Assembly: GCF_014596745.1 (NCBI RefSeq)
Contig: NZ_JABTCF010000003.1
Location: 124,001-188,000, forward strand
From: Maribacter aquimaris
GTDB taxonomy: Bacteria; Bacteroidota; Bacteroidia; Flavobacteriales; Flavobacteriaceae
DNA length: 64,000 bases
Direction: 5' to 3'
Shown piece by piece: positions 1 to 7,722 of this stretch. The notes beneath the pieces were generated by a model. That model was not told the DNA's origin. It saw only the letters and a list, made by a program, of their open reading frames with translations, and made no database searches. Positions within the stretch are counted from its first letter, which is position 1. Each line of letters begins with the position of its first letter. Made by a program: the position numbers and the translations under genes.

Positions 1-874
1 ACGCCGCGGCCAAGGGGGCGGTAATGGCGGATGTTATACCAGCCGCGAACAGACCAATTCCCATAAAGTAATGGGCACTCTTCCCATATAACGGTTCCAA
101 GCCTTTCGCCAGGTCCATGACATTGGTTATCTCCCCACTGGGTATGGAAGCGGCCGCAATAACTATGGCCATGGATACCAATCCCCCCAAAGCTATTGCC
201 ATTATCGTATCCTTTCGGGCATATGGTAGGTCTGATTCGTGCTTCCATTTTTCACGCACCAGGGAAGCATGTAAGAACAAGTTATAGGGTACCACCGTTG
301 TGCCGACCAAGGCCATCATATTCAATATACTACCTTCGGGTATTTTAGGCACAAAGGTCCCTTTCAATATGGCAAGCAGATCGGGTTTGGTGACCATAGC
401 CGTGAGAAGAAAGGAAAGGCTCATCATCAGGACCAAGGCAATAAACACCTTCTCCAAGACCTTATAACTACCCATAAATAACAATACGAATGCCAAGGCT
501 CCGATGATTAGGGGATAATACACCGAATGTTCCGTTCCGAAAAGGGCATTCATTCCTAAGGTAGCACCGCCGATATTTCCTGCTTCATATGCCGCATTAC
601 CCAATACAATGGCGGCCAATACAATACCTAAAAGCAGGGTACGGACCCATGGAATATCCAATTCGACCTTTATGGCATCTGCCAAACCATTTTGGGTGAT
701 TATCCCCAACCTTGCAGACATTTCCTGTAAAACTGCCGTGGCGATAATAGAAAGGAATAAAGCCCATAAAAGGGAAAAACCAAAGCCCACTCCGGCCAAG
801 GTACAGGCCGTAACAGTCCCTGGACCAATAAAGGCCGCTGCCACCAAAACTCCAGGGCCCATTTTTTTAAACAT
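1..874 (-). CDS. Nramp-family metal ion transporter, atypical (3' end outside window)
   Basis: Reading the minus strand from an ATG at 874-872 gives an open frame to the left edge, about 291 residues of a multi-pass membrane protein. It starts with a GPGVLVAAAFIGPGTVTA segment typical of Nramp TM1, and TM6 carries VVPYNLFLH. Canonical Mn/Fe transporters have DPGN in TM1 and MPH in TM6, so the metal-coordinating Asp, Asn and Met are all replaced here (GPGT and VPY). That argues for a changed ion specificity, although such variants are known in Bacteroidota. The start lies one base after the stop of the DUF2891 gene, so the two are co-transcribed. The family call is firm; calling it MntH would not be. 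Confidence 0.85.
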   Translation of the reverse strand, partial: MFKKMGPGVLVAAAFIGPGTVTACTLAGVGFGFSLLWALFLSIIATAVLQEMSARLGIITQNGLADAIKVELDIPWVRTLLLGIVLAAIVLGNAAYEAGNIGGATLGMNALFGTEHSVYYPLIIGALAFVLLFMGSYKVLEKVFIALVLMMSLSFLLTAMVTKPDLLAILKGTFVPKIPEGSILNMMALVGTTVVPYNLFLHASLVREKWKHESDLPYARKDTIMAIALGGLVSMAIVIAAASIPSGEITNVMDLAKGLEPLYGKSAHYFMGIGLFAAGITSAITAPLAAA

Positions 875-875
875 A

Positions 876-1970
876 CTATTCTGAATGGTTTAAGGCGTAC
901 AGGGCAAAAGTTCCCAACCAATGGGTACCCTCATAATTATCATCCACGATACTTGATAATGAATAATTTAGATGTTCATCTGCTATTTTATTCAAATACG
1001 AATATTCCGGAAGCGTTTTGGCTATGCCATATAGACACCATGCCCGGCTAAAGTTAAGTCCATCGATATGTACCAGTTTCCCATCGGTACGATCGGATAC
1101 CTTTCCGGGTTCCATAACAAAGGATGGTTTTGTCAATTGCGGCAAAAAATTCTTGATCCAATGTTTGAATTCCTTAGCGGTCAACACCTTTCGAACCACA
1201 TCTGCCTCTTGAAGGCAAGGTGACAAAAAGTCGAAACCACTTGGTTCCCATTCCAATGGACATTCAATATCTTTTATATAAAAGCGTTTGACACTCTTTT
1301 TTATGATTTCTTGAAGCTCCAAATGATTCATTGTTTTGGCATAATCCCATGCCAATGACATACCGAAAGCCGTATTGCTGTGTTCCCCAACACGAATGGG
1401 ATAATTCAATTTGGGAAGAAAATCAATATAGCCCTGTACAATTATATCTACCAAGGGTTGAAGATTAACACTCAATTCTTTTGCCATAGGGTCATCCCAA
1501 GTATGGAGTTCCTCTGCCAATTTCAGTAACCAGGCCCAACCATACGTACGTTCATAAGTGGCATTCCCTTGCATCCTAAAATAGCTTACTTCGGATTCTA
1601 TATTCTCCTTGGATAAGTTCTCTGTCAGTTTCGTTCGAATTGCGGCAGCTTCATTTATATTGGGAAATTGCTTTAAAAGTGAAACCAATGACCAATGCCC
1701 ATGCACCGAAGAATGCCAATCAAAACAACCATAAAATGCCGGATGCAAGGATTTCGGATTCCTGAGATGGGACGAATCCTGCAATGTTTGCCCCAATCTA
1801 TTCGGGTATTCCGTCTGCATACACCCAAAAGGTAGGCTTGCGAGCCTATTGGCCTCTGACAAGTTCAGTTCTGGCCTAATCGCTTCCTTTGTAGTTGTTT
1901 TTTGCCTGTCAGCCCCTTCCTTACAACCAAACATTAAAAGCAATAAGAAAAGCATCGTATTGGATTTCAT
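876..1970 (-). CDS. DUF2891 family lipoprotein
   Basis: The frame is open from 2021, but the ATG at 1970 gives a clean lipoprotein signal (MKSNTMLFLLLLMFGC, lipobox FGC), so that start is preferred; the protein is then about 364 residues. The mature part has the HPAFYGCFDWHSSVHGHW block and many Trp/His residues typical of DUF2891, a family of unknown function with an all-helical look like (alpha/alpha)-barrel proteins. It sits one base upstream of the Nramp-type transporter, so the pair forms an operon and may act together at the envelope. The function is not known. Confidence 0.8.
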   Translation of the reverse strand: MKSNTMLFLLLLMFGCKEGADRQKTTTKEAIRPELNLSEANRLASLPFGCMQTEYPNRLGQTLQDSSHLRNPKSLHPAFYGCFDWHSSVHGHWSLVSLLKQFPNINEAAAIRTKLTENLSKENIESEVSYFRMQGNATYERTYGWAWLLKLAEELHTWDDPMAKELSVNLQPLVDIIVQGYIDFLPKLNYPIRVGEHSNTAFGMSLAWDYAKTMNHLELQEIIKKSVKRFYIKDIECPLEWEPSGFDFLSPCLQEADVVRKVLTAKEFKHWIKNFLPQLTKPSFVMEPGKVSDRTDGKLVHIDGLNFSRAWCLYGIAKTLPEYSYLNKIADEHLNYSLSSIVDDNYEGTHWLGTFALYALNHSE

Positions 1971-2105
1971 ATAATTTCTAATCATAATATACTGTCTTAA
2001 ATAACCCATAAAGTTACACATTATGACCCAATAGAGCGTGCCATTCCTTACTGAAAAATATCATGTTTCAAAATGTGCGTTTCACCACAGTTTTAACATT
2101 CTAAA

Positions 2106-2164
2106 ATGCAGTTCATCTAAAAAAATGCAGTTCATCTAAAAGTGGGATGCAGTACATCGAAAAT
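2106..2164 (+). promoter_or_regulatory. Three direct repeats resembling LytTR-type regulator sites
   Basis: Three copies of a short motif begin at 2106, 2125 and 2147: ATGCAGTTCATCTAAAA twice, then ATGCAGTACATCGAAAA. Spacing is 19 and 22 bases, about two helical turns. The CAGTTCATC core resembles the half-site of LytTR-domain regulators such as AlgR (ACCGTTCGTC). The repeats end about 60 bases before the gene at 2225 and probably control it. The regulator is not in the window. Confidence 0.5.
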
Positions 2165-2224
2165 TTATAATAATCCGAAAAGTATGCGGTTATAATAATC
2201 CCAAATCAAAATCAAACTAGTTAA

Positions 2225-2668
2225 ATGACCTGTTTAGAATGTAGTAAGAAACTCGATTACTTAGAACACAGAAAATCAATGGACCTTTTAGGTGTTGAGC
2301 TTTGTGAAAACCACCAGACCCGAATGGTTAAGTTGATCGAGATGAAGAATACACCTACCGAAGCCATACAACTCTACTATGGCTTAAAAGAGGCCGGTGT
2401 AAGCGCCATGTTGGAATGGTGGGATGGCAATAAATCGGTTGATATAGCCATTTCGAGGGTGAAATTGAATATCGAAATCGATGCTGAATATAGTATGCTG
2501 ACCCATGAACAAGCTATAAACGACTTGGAAAGAACGATGCATTCCTTTAAAAATGGGTTTACCACAATACGTATACCGCATGTTTTGATCAAACATTACC
2601 TAAAGGAAACCGTACATAACATCCTAGGAATAATGGAAGGATTAAAGGCGAATATCAAAGTTATTTAA
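2225..2668 (+). CDS. Small protein with CxxC and a possible restriction-like (DUF559/Vsr-like) core
   Basis: 147 residues, no signal peptide. The N-terminus has CLEC (residues 3-6) and a further Cys-His (CENH, about 27-30), suggesting a small metal-binding knuckle. The middle reads VDIAI..LNIEIDAEY, then LTHEQAINDLERT and TTIRIPHVLI. This order (Asp, then E-x-D on a strand, a D..R helix, then an IRI strand) is the layout of DUF559/Vsr-type PD-(D/E)XK proteins. The match is by eye, and the usual Lys of the motif is not obvious, so catalysis is uncertain. It lies 39 bases upstream of a GldL-like membrane protein and downstream of three LytTR-like repeats. Confidence 0.6.
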   Translation: MTCLECSKKLDYLEHRKSMDLLGVELCENHQTRMVKLIEMKNTPTEAIQLYYGLKEAGVSAMLEWWDGNKSVDIAISRVKLNIEIDAEYSMLTHEQAINDLERTMHSFKNGFTTIRIPHVLIKHYLKETVHNILGIMEGLKANIKVI

Positions 2669-2707
2669 CCCTGATGGATAGTATCTGTACAACCATAAAA
2701 TGCAGTC

Positions 2708-3271
2708 ATGAGCAATACCAAAAAAATATTGACCCAACCCTTACGGATTTTCATTGTAGCCATGTTAATGGGTCTACTAATGAAAGTCCTTGGTTGGCCC
2801 ATGGCTACCCAAGTTATGTTTGTCTCCTTTACGACAATCGGTATACTCTATAGTTTCCGTTTTTGGAAAAAACCCATAAAGCAATTTAAGGATTACAACA
2901 AATTGATTCTGGTTCTTTTCTGGGCCATCAATGGTGTTTTGAATATCTTGGATGTACAACATACGATTTATATCCATTTGGTCATTGCCATATCCTTTGT
3001 GCTTTGGTTTGTACTGGAAGGTGCAAGCTATCTTATACATGGTAATCAACATACAAAAAACAGTACCCTGCAATTACTATGGAATATCGCTATGGTCTTT
3101 GGCACCTTGGCCATAATCGCAGGGAGCTTAATGAAAATCCTACATTGGGAATACGCCCTTTCCTTACTCGTTCTAGGGATTGTGATTGTTTTCGCCTATG
3201 TGTTCCGGGATACTTTTGCCGTGGAAGGATTAAAGAACGAAGATACGAATGGGGAGGAATTACAGGCATAG
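2708..3271 (+). CDS. GldL-like integral membrane protein
   Basis: 187 residues with about six hydrophobic segments and a short acidic C-terminal tail. A motif occurs twice, near residue 20 (GLLMKVLGWPMA) and near residue 140 (GSLMKILHWEYA). The G-x-x-x-K-x-x-x-W pattern resembles the TM motif of GldL, the motor subunit of gliding and type IX secretion, but this protein lacks GldL's long soluble tail and has the motif duplicated. No gldM or other gld gene is adjacent. It probably shares an operon with the gene 39 bases upstream. The function is unknown; a role as a membrane energy-coupling or sensor protein is only a guess. Confidence 0.6.
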   Translation: MSNTKKILTQPLRIFIVAMLMGLLMKVLGWPMATQVMFVSFTTIGILYSFRFWKKPIKQFKDYNKLILVLFWAINGVLNILDVQHTIYIHLVIAISFVLWFVLEGASYLIHGNQHTKNSTLQLLWNIAMVFGTLAIIAGSLMKILHWEYALSLLVLGIVIVFAYVFRDTFAVEGLKNEDTNGEELQA

Positions 3272-3773
3272 CGATTCACGACCTACATTCCCAAAACTAT
3301 TCATTTACTATCCAATTCCCTTAATCAAACTATTCATATTAAACGCAGGACATTATCCAATTGACGGGATATTACCCCATCGATCAATGTTTCCTATAAT
3401 AGGGCCCAGTTCCTATTCCCCAATCATTGATAGGGCAAAATTTCGAGACATAAACAAAGAATCAACCCTACAACGAATTTATTTCCCTTTACACGAAGCA
3501 AAAACGGATTAATGCAGATTCAACAGTTATTTGTATACCAAACAAATGAAAATGAAAAAACAAATCAAACCACAAAATAGGTGTTATGCATTTTGCGCCT
3601 TTTGTTTTTTAGGGGCCATGTATGTACTACTTTTTTGGGTATAATTCCAAAGAATGAAAATGAATGAATAGGACCGGCATATTGAATATCCAAAGAAATA
3701 AGATACCGAAATACAATGGTTTTTCAAAGTAGCCCAGGCACAACAACAGTTTTAAACCTTCTTTAATAATCCC
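3272..3773. other. Gene-poor intergenic stretch
   Basis: About 500 bases between two convergent genes. No RNA gene, terminator or conserved fragment was recognised. The only item of note is the short membrane ORF at 3546-3644. Longer open frames here (for example 3249-3512 on the plus strand) have no protein-like composition. Confidence 0.5.
3546..3644 (+). CDS. Possible 32-residue single-pass membrane peptide
   Basis: An ATG at 3546 (second ATG at 3552) opens a 32-codon frame with a basic N-terminus (MKMKKQIKPQNR) followed by one hydrophobic segment containing three Cys (CYAFCAFCFLGAMYVLLFWV). The positive-inside layout is that of a small membrane protein. There is no ribosome binding site or promoter to support it, and no homologue is recalled, so it may be chance. 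Confidence 0.3.
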   Translation: MKMKKQIKPQNRCYAFCAFCFLGAMYVLLFWV

Positions 3774-4778
3774 TTAACGCACCAATCTTCCCGTTGTATT
3801 ACCCCCCAAGATATTGGTGACTTCCTTTAGGGTCGTTAAATTCACATCCCCTTCGTAAGTGTGCTTTAGGGCACAAGCAGCACTGGCAAATTCCATGGCT
3901 TGGTAATCATCATATTCCTGTAGGCCATACACCAAACCTGCGGCGAAGGCATCTCCGGTCCCAATTCGATCAACAACATGGGTGATATCCAGATCCTCAG
4001 TTTCACGGAACTCCGTTCCATTCCACATTCTCGCCCTTATCTTATGCCAAGATGAGTTTAAGGAGGTCCTAATTTTATCGAAGACCTTTTCTATGGATGG
4101 GAAAGTCTGCATCAACTGTTTACTCGCCTCGATAAAATCGTCGTTCGAATATCCATATGAAGTACCTAAAACCTCATTGATTTCATTAATACCCCCAATA
4201 AAAATAGTGGAATCGTGCAATAACTCGACCAAGGCTTCCTTAGGGTCCTGTCCGTATTGCCATAGGCCACTGCGGTATGTGGGATCGGCAGAAACAACCA
4301 TCCCTTTTTTCCTTGCCAATTTCAATCCCGCCTTCAGTGTATCGAAAGCCCCTTTGGATAAGGCGGGTGTAATACCCGTCCAATGCATCCATTCCCCATT
4401 TTCCAGGGCACTCTCCCAGTCCACTTTCCCAGGAACCATTTCAGAAAATGCGGAATGCGATCTATTGTAAGAAATCGTACTCGGTCTCATTACGGCTCCA
4501 ACTTCCAAAAAGTAAACTCCCAATGGGCGTTTTGATAATGAGATCATAGAGGTATCCACGCCAAACTTTCTAATGTACGAAATGGCGGCTTCCCCAATAA
4601 AATCATCTGAGACCGCACTAATATGTTTTACATCCCCACCAAAATTCGCAATTGAAATACCCACATTCAACTCTGTACCACCGAAGAAAAATTCAACAAG
4701 ATTTGATTGAATGAATTTTTTATTGCTTGTTGGCGAGATACGCATTAATACCTCACCGAATGTAATAACTTGACCCAT
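3774..4778 (-). CDS. kdgK: PfkB-family sugar kinase, 2-dehydro-3-deoxygluconate kinase type
   Basis: 334 residues, full length for KdgK (2-keto-3-deoxy-gluconate or -galactonate kinase), a cytoplasmic enzyme that makes the 6-phosphate for aldolase cleavage. It begins with ITFGEVLMRISP and has the FGGTELNVGISIANFGG substrate loop. Near residue 270 is the PfkB signature DRIGTGDAFAAG with the catalytic Asp of GTGD. No aldolase or dehydrogenase is adjacent. The sulfated-galactan locus 45 kb away could feed 2-keto-3-deoxygalactonate into such a kinase, but a link is speculative. Confidence 0.85.
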   Translation of the reverse strand: MGQVITFGEVLMRISPTSNKKFIQSNLVEFFFGGTELNVGISIANFGGDVKHISAVSDDFIGEAAISYIRKFGVDTSMISLSKRPLGVYFLEVGAVMRPSTISYNRSHSAFSEMVPGKVDWESALENGEWMHWTGITPALSKGAFDTLKAGLKLARKKGMVVSADPTYRSGLWQYGQDPKEALVELLHDSTIFIGGINEINEVLGTSYGYSNDDFIEASKQLMQTFPSIEKVFDKIRTSLNSSWHKIRARMWNGTEFRETEDLDITHVVDRIGTGDAFAAGLVYGLQEYDDYQAMEFASAACALKHTYEGDVNLTTLKEVTNILGGNTTGRLVR

Positions 4779-5101
4779 ACTTTAATTTTGACACTAAATT
4801 ACCAAAGGATAATCAATTAAAGAACTCCTAACTTGAAAAAAAATCATTTGGAAGGCTCATGATTTGCTTAGTATATGGCAGCTTCGACCTATCCATTTAG
4901 GTTTGTAACATATTGGATATAAGGCGTTATAAAAATAGGATCTGTTTGGAAAAATTTCAAATCATAAAAACGAAGAAGTATTATAAATACAAATAACCCA
5001 ACAATCAAAGTATGTGTATTAATGCTACAAACAGCACTAATTTCAAGCCCTCAATGATATTCCTCCAATACTGCTAAAATCCATTTAAAAATCACCTGTA
5101 G
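4779..5101. other. Intergenic region upstream of kdgK
   Basis: About 320 AT-rich bases. It presumably holds the minus-strand kdgK promoter, but no convincing TAnnTTTG box was found. Nothing else was seen before the mscS remnant at 5102. Confidence 0.4.
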
Positions 5102-5320
5102 ATCAATGGAACTTCAAAAGGGCCGAATACCGACGATATTTCAATTCCAATTCCAAATTCCTTGATTACGACATATTAAGGTCATTAAGTGGCGTCTTTA
5201 GAAAAGGAAGATCGTTTTAGAATTGAAGTTGGTGTGACTTATAGAGCAAAAGTAGCATCGGTCATTACGATTCTTGAAAAAAGTGCCAAGGAACTTCCTG
5301 ATGTTTATGATGAAAAATGA
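5102..5320 (+). pseudogene. Remnant of a mechanosensitive channel (MscS family) gene, C-terminal part
   Basis: One reading frame encodes ISIPIPNSLITT (5138-5173) and, after two in-frame TAA codons at 5177 and 5186, EDRFRIEVGVTYRAKVASV and then ILEKSAKELPDVYDEK with a TGA at 5318-5320. The IPNSL strand followed by an R-x-x-IEVGV-Y segment and a helix ending before P-DV is the order of the MscS beta domain and C-terminal domain. No start and no TM segments remain. It is a degraded fragment next to the arsenic-type operon, consistent with a rearrangement breakpoint. Confidence 0.65.
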
Positions 5321-5394
5321 AAGGAAAACACCAAATTGAAGAATGAAACTACTGCCAATAGCAACGATAAAAGCCATTCTAACTTATATATAGA

Positions 5395-5697
5395 ATGGAT
5401 TTGGAGTCCAACGACACCAAAGTAACCTTTATAGAATTAGGTTCGGTAAAATGCATTCCTTGTTGTAAAATGCTAAAAGTCATAAAATCAGTTGAAAAAA
5501 AGTATGGTGATCAGGTCCATACCATTTTCTATGATGTTTGGACCGAAGAAGGAAAACCTTATGCAGAGACCTATAAGATCAAAGCCATACCGACCCAAGT
5601 ATTTTTGGATGAAAATGGTAAGGAATATTTTCGACATGAAGGATTCTTCCCTGAAGAGGAATTGACGATAGTTTTAAAACAACAGGGTGTGAACTAA
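5395..5697 (+). CDS. Thioredoxin-family protein (CIPC)
   Basis: 100 residues, cytoplasmic (no signal peptide). The active site is SVKCIPCCKML near residues 17-26, and the cis-Pro loop is IKAIPTQVF. It is probably a reductant for the arsenic-type operon that follows. Its stop codon lies just before the arsR-like promoter, so it may have its own transcript or be read through. Confidence 0.8.
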   Translation: MDLESNDTKVTFIELGSVKCIPCCKMLKVIKSVEKKYGDQVHTIFYDVWTEEGKPYAETYKIKAIPTQVFLDENGKEYFRHEGFFPEEELTIVLKQQGVN

Positions 5698-5719
5698 ATG
5701 ATATGTAGTATTAAATATA

Positions 5720-5737
5720 TATCGTATATTTGCGATA
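5720..5737 (+). promoter_or_regulatory. Promoter with overlapping ArsR-type operator
   Basis: The box TATATTTG at 5725-5732 fits the Bacteroidota minus-7 consensus TAnnTTTG. It is enclosed exactly by an inverted repeat, TATCG at 5720-5724 and CGATA at 5733-5737. A repressor bound here would block the promoter. The ArsR-type ATG at 5743 follows directly, which implies autoregulation and a very short leader, and also rules out a start at 5698. A near copy lies at 6067-6082. Confidence 0.65.
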
Positions 5738-5742
5738 AGGAT

Positions 5743-6048
5743 ATGAAGAGAAGTTTAGAACATATAGAATATGCTGAAGATACGGAAGCGTTGGCAAAAA
5801 TAGCCAAAGCATTGGGACACCCTACACGTATTGCCATCCTAAAACATCTAGAAAATCAATCCTGTTGTTTTACCGGTGACTTGGTAGACGTACTTCCTTT
5901 AGCCCAATCTACGGTTTCACAGCATCTTAAAGAATTGAAAAATGCGGGACTTATTCAAGGAGAATTGAAACCGCCCAAAATAAAGTACTGTATCAATCAA
6001 GAAAACTGGAATACGGCAAAAGCTTTATTCCAACAGTTTTTTCATTGA
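5743..6048 (+). CDS. arsR: ArsR-family metalloregulator
   Basis: 101 residues from the ATG at 5743; the frame is open from 5698 but that would place the start upstream of the promoter box. A winged helix-turn-helix is clear: ALGHPTRIAILKHL, then LAQSTVSQHLKELKNAGLI as recognition helix. The motif SCCFTGDLV sits where ArsR proteins place their helix-3 metal-binding cysteines, and another Cys is near the C-terminus (KYCINQENW). It probably represses its own promoter and, through the second operator at 6067, the redoxin-to-arsG genes downstream. The inducer is probably As(III), or a related soft metal. Confidence 0.85.
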   Translation: MKRSLEHIEYAEDTEALAKIAKALGHPTRIAILKHLENQSCCFTGDLVDVLPLAQSTVSQHLKELKNAGLIQGELKPPKIKYCINQENWNTAKALFQQFFH

Positions 6049-6066
6049 TATTTTTTTATTAATCAT

Positions 6067-6082
6067 ATCGTTTATTGCCGAT
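6067..6082 (+). promoter_or_regulatory. Second ArsR-type operator
   Basis: ATCGTTTATTGCCGAT matches ATCGTATATTTGCGAT at 5721-5736 at 13 of 16 positions, including both inverted ATCG/CGAT arms. It stands between the arsR-like stop (6048) and the redoxin start (6100). Only a poor minus-7 box overlaps it, so it may act as a secondary site or mark a weak internal promoter. Confidence 0.55.
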
Positions 6083-6099
6083 GTACAAATAAAAGCCTA

Positions 6100-6336
6100 A
6101 TGAGTAAAGTAATTAAAATCTTGGGGACAGGTTGTCCAAAATGTCAATCAATGACCGGTGTTGTGAAAGAAGTAGTTTCGGAAAACAATATTGATGCCAG
6201 CATAGAAAAGGTCGAGGATATCATGGAAATCATGAAATTCAATGTAATGACTACTCCCGCGTTGGTCATTGATGATGCCATTACCATTAAAGGTAGGGTT
6301 CCCTCTAAAGAAGAAGTGTTGGCACTTTTGAAGTAA
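6100..6336 (+). CDS. Small thioredoxin-fold redox protein, ArsE-like
   Basis: 78 residues. It starts KVIKILGTGCPKCQSM, so the CPKC redox pair is at residues 12-15, and continues to the cis-Pro strand VMTTPALVIDD. This is the glutaredoxin-like redox-active disulfide family. Members lie beside ArsF- and ArsG-type genes, and ArsE of the arsEFG operon belongs here. It probably passes electrons within the operon. Only 11 bases separate it from the OsmC gene. Confidence 0.8.
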   Translation: MSKVIKILGTGCPKCQSMTGVVKEVVSENNIDASIEKVEDIMEIMKFNVMTTPALVIDDAITIKGRVPSKEEVLALLK

Positions 6337-6347
6337 CTCAAAAGATT

Positions 6348-6755
6348 ATGGATTATCATATCAAAGCTTCTTCCCTTTCAAACCAAGACGCCGTAATTCA
6401 GATAAAGCAATCCCTTGTTGATTTTGGCACAACTCCGGAAACCTCCTATTCCCTGCCTAATCCCGCCGAATTGTTCATAAGTGCCTTTGCGGCCTGTATA
6501 TTGAAAAATGTTGAACGCTTTTCAGGTATGATGAAATTCGCGTATTCAAAAGCTTCCATCGATGTCCATGCAACACGTCTTGAGCATCCCCCTAGGATGG
6601 ACAACCTTACTTATAGATTGACCATCTATAGCAACGATAAAAAATTGAATACGGATTTGCTGAAAAAGAACATTGAAAAATTTGGCACTATCTACAATAC
6701 CGTAAAACTGTCCTGTTCCATTTCCGGAACGATTAACACGATTTCGTATGTTTGA
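6348..6755 (+). CDS. OsmC-family protein
   Basis: 135 residues, cytoplasmic. The OsmC pattern SLPNPAELFISAFAACILKNVERF has the first redox Cys in the central helix, and VKLSCSISGTI has the second Cys near the C-terminus. Both cysteines of the OsmC/Ohr thiol-peroxidase pair are therefore present. The gene overlaps the permease by 8 bases and shares the operon. A role against thiol or peroxide stress that goes with metalloid exposure is plausible but inferred. Confidence 0.8.
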   Translation: MDYHIKASSLSNQDAVIQIKQSLVDFGTTPETSYSLPNPAELFISAFAACILKNVERFSGMMKFAYSKASIDVHATRLEHPPRMDNLTYRLTIYSNDKKLNTDLLKKNIEKFGTIYNTVKLSCSISGTINTISYV

Positions 6756-7722
6756 TTGGTTACAGCATTTTGCAGATTGGCTTATTCATTCCGTTTTTGA
6801 CATTGGGGCAGAAACACACTTGGGAACTGCTTTGAATTTTTTTGTGTATGACACGCTGAAAATCCTAATCCTCTTATTTTTCATTGTTTTTCTAATGGGC
6901 ATCGTAAATGCCTATTTTCCTATTGAACGACTTAAGAACTATCTAAATGAAAAGAAGCTCTATGGATTGGAATACTTTTTTTCATCTATTTTCGGAGCCA
7001 TAACCCCCTTTTGCTCATGCTCTTCGGTTCCCTTATTCATAGGCTTTGTACAAGGTGGAATCCCTCTTGGTGTAACTTTTGCTTTTTTGATTACCTCTCC
7101 CTTGGTGAATGAAGTTGCCGTAGCCATGTTTCTTGGAATGTTCGGCATAAAAGTCACGTTGATTTATGCCGCTTCAGGTATTTTATTGGGTACGATCGGT
7201 GGTTGGCTACTCGGTAAGTTCAACCTAGAACCATTACTATCGGATTGGGTAAAAAAGATTCTTGAAATTAAAATGCAGCAAGCCGAATATGAAGAGGTAA
7301 AACAAACTTTCTACCAGCGATTGCCTGAAATAACACGCGGGGCTTGGGATATTGTAAAAGGTGTCCTGCTTTATGTCATCATAGGGATTGCCATAGGTGG
7401 CGCTATGCACGGCTACGTTCCCGAAAACTTTTTCAACACCTACTTAGGTGGTGGTGAGTGGTGGACGGTTCCACTTGCGGTATTGATTGCGGTACCCATG
7501 TATGCCAATGCAGCAGGTATAGTTCCTGTAATCGAGGTTTTTGTCGCCAAAGGGGTTCCTTTAGGTACTGCTATAGCCTTTATGATGGGAACCGTAGGTC
7601 TATCCATCCCCGAAGCCACTTTGTTGAAAAAGGTAATGTCCTTGAAGTTGATCGCCATCTTTTTTAGCGTAGTAACCTTGGCTATCATCATTTCAGGATT
7701 TCTATTCAATATCGTCTTATGA
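6748..7722 (+). CDS. ArsP/SO_0444-type permease (COG0701)
   Basis: 324 residues with about eight membrane segments. The signature GAITPFCSCSSVPLFIGF, with its Cys cluster near residue 90, and FLITSPLVNEVA are diagnostic for COG0701 permeases. These export trivalent organoarsenicals (ArsP) or, in other branches, Cu/Zn. A second half-repeat contains PMYANAAGIVPVIE. The start overlaps the OsmC gene and the stop overlaps the next ATG (ATGA), so translation is coupled. Substrate is not settled by sequence. Confidence 0.85.
   Translation: MFDWLQHFADWLIHSVFDIGAETHLGTALNFFVYDTLKILILLFFIVFLMGIVNAYFPIERLKNYLNEKKLYGLEYFFSSIFGAITPFCSCSSVPLFIGFVQGGIPLGVTFAFLITSPLVNEVAVAMFLGMFGIKVTLIYAASGILLGTIGGWLLGKFNLEPLLSDWVKKILEIKMQQAEYEEVKQTFYQRLPEITRGAWDIVKGVLLYVIIGIAIGGAMHGYVPENFFNTYLGGGEWWTVPLAVLIAVPMYANAAGIVPVIEVFVAKGVPLGTAIAFMMGTVGLSIPEATLLKKVMSLKLIAIFFSVVTLAIIISGFLFNIVL

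Noticed and set aside
3249-3512. An 87-codon plus-strand frame after the GldL-like gene
   Set aside because: Composition is not protein-like and it overlaps the end of the GldL-like gene.
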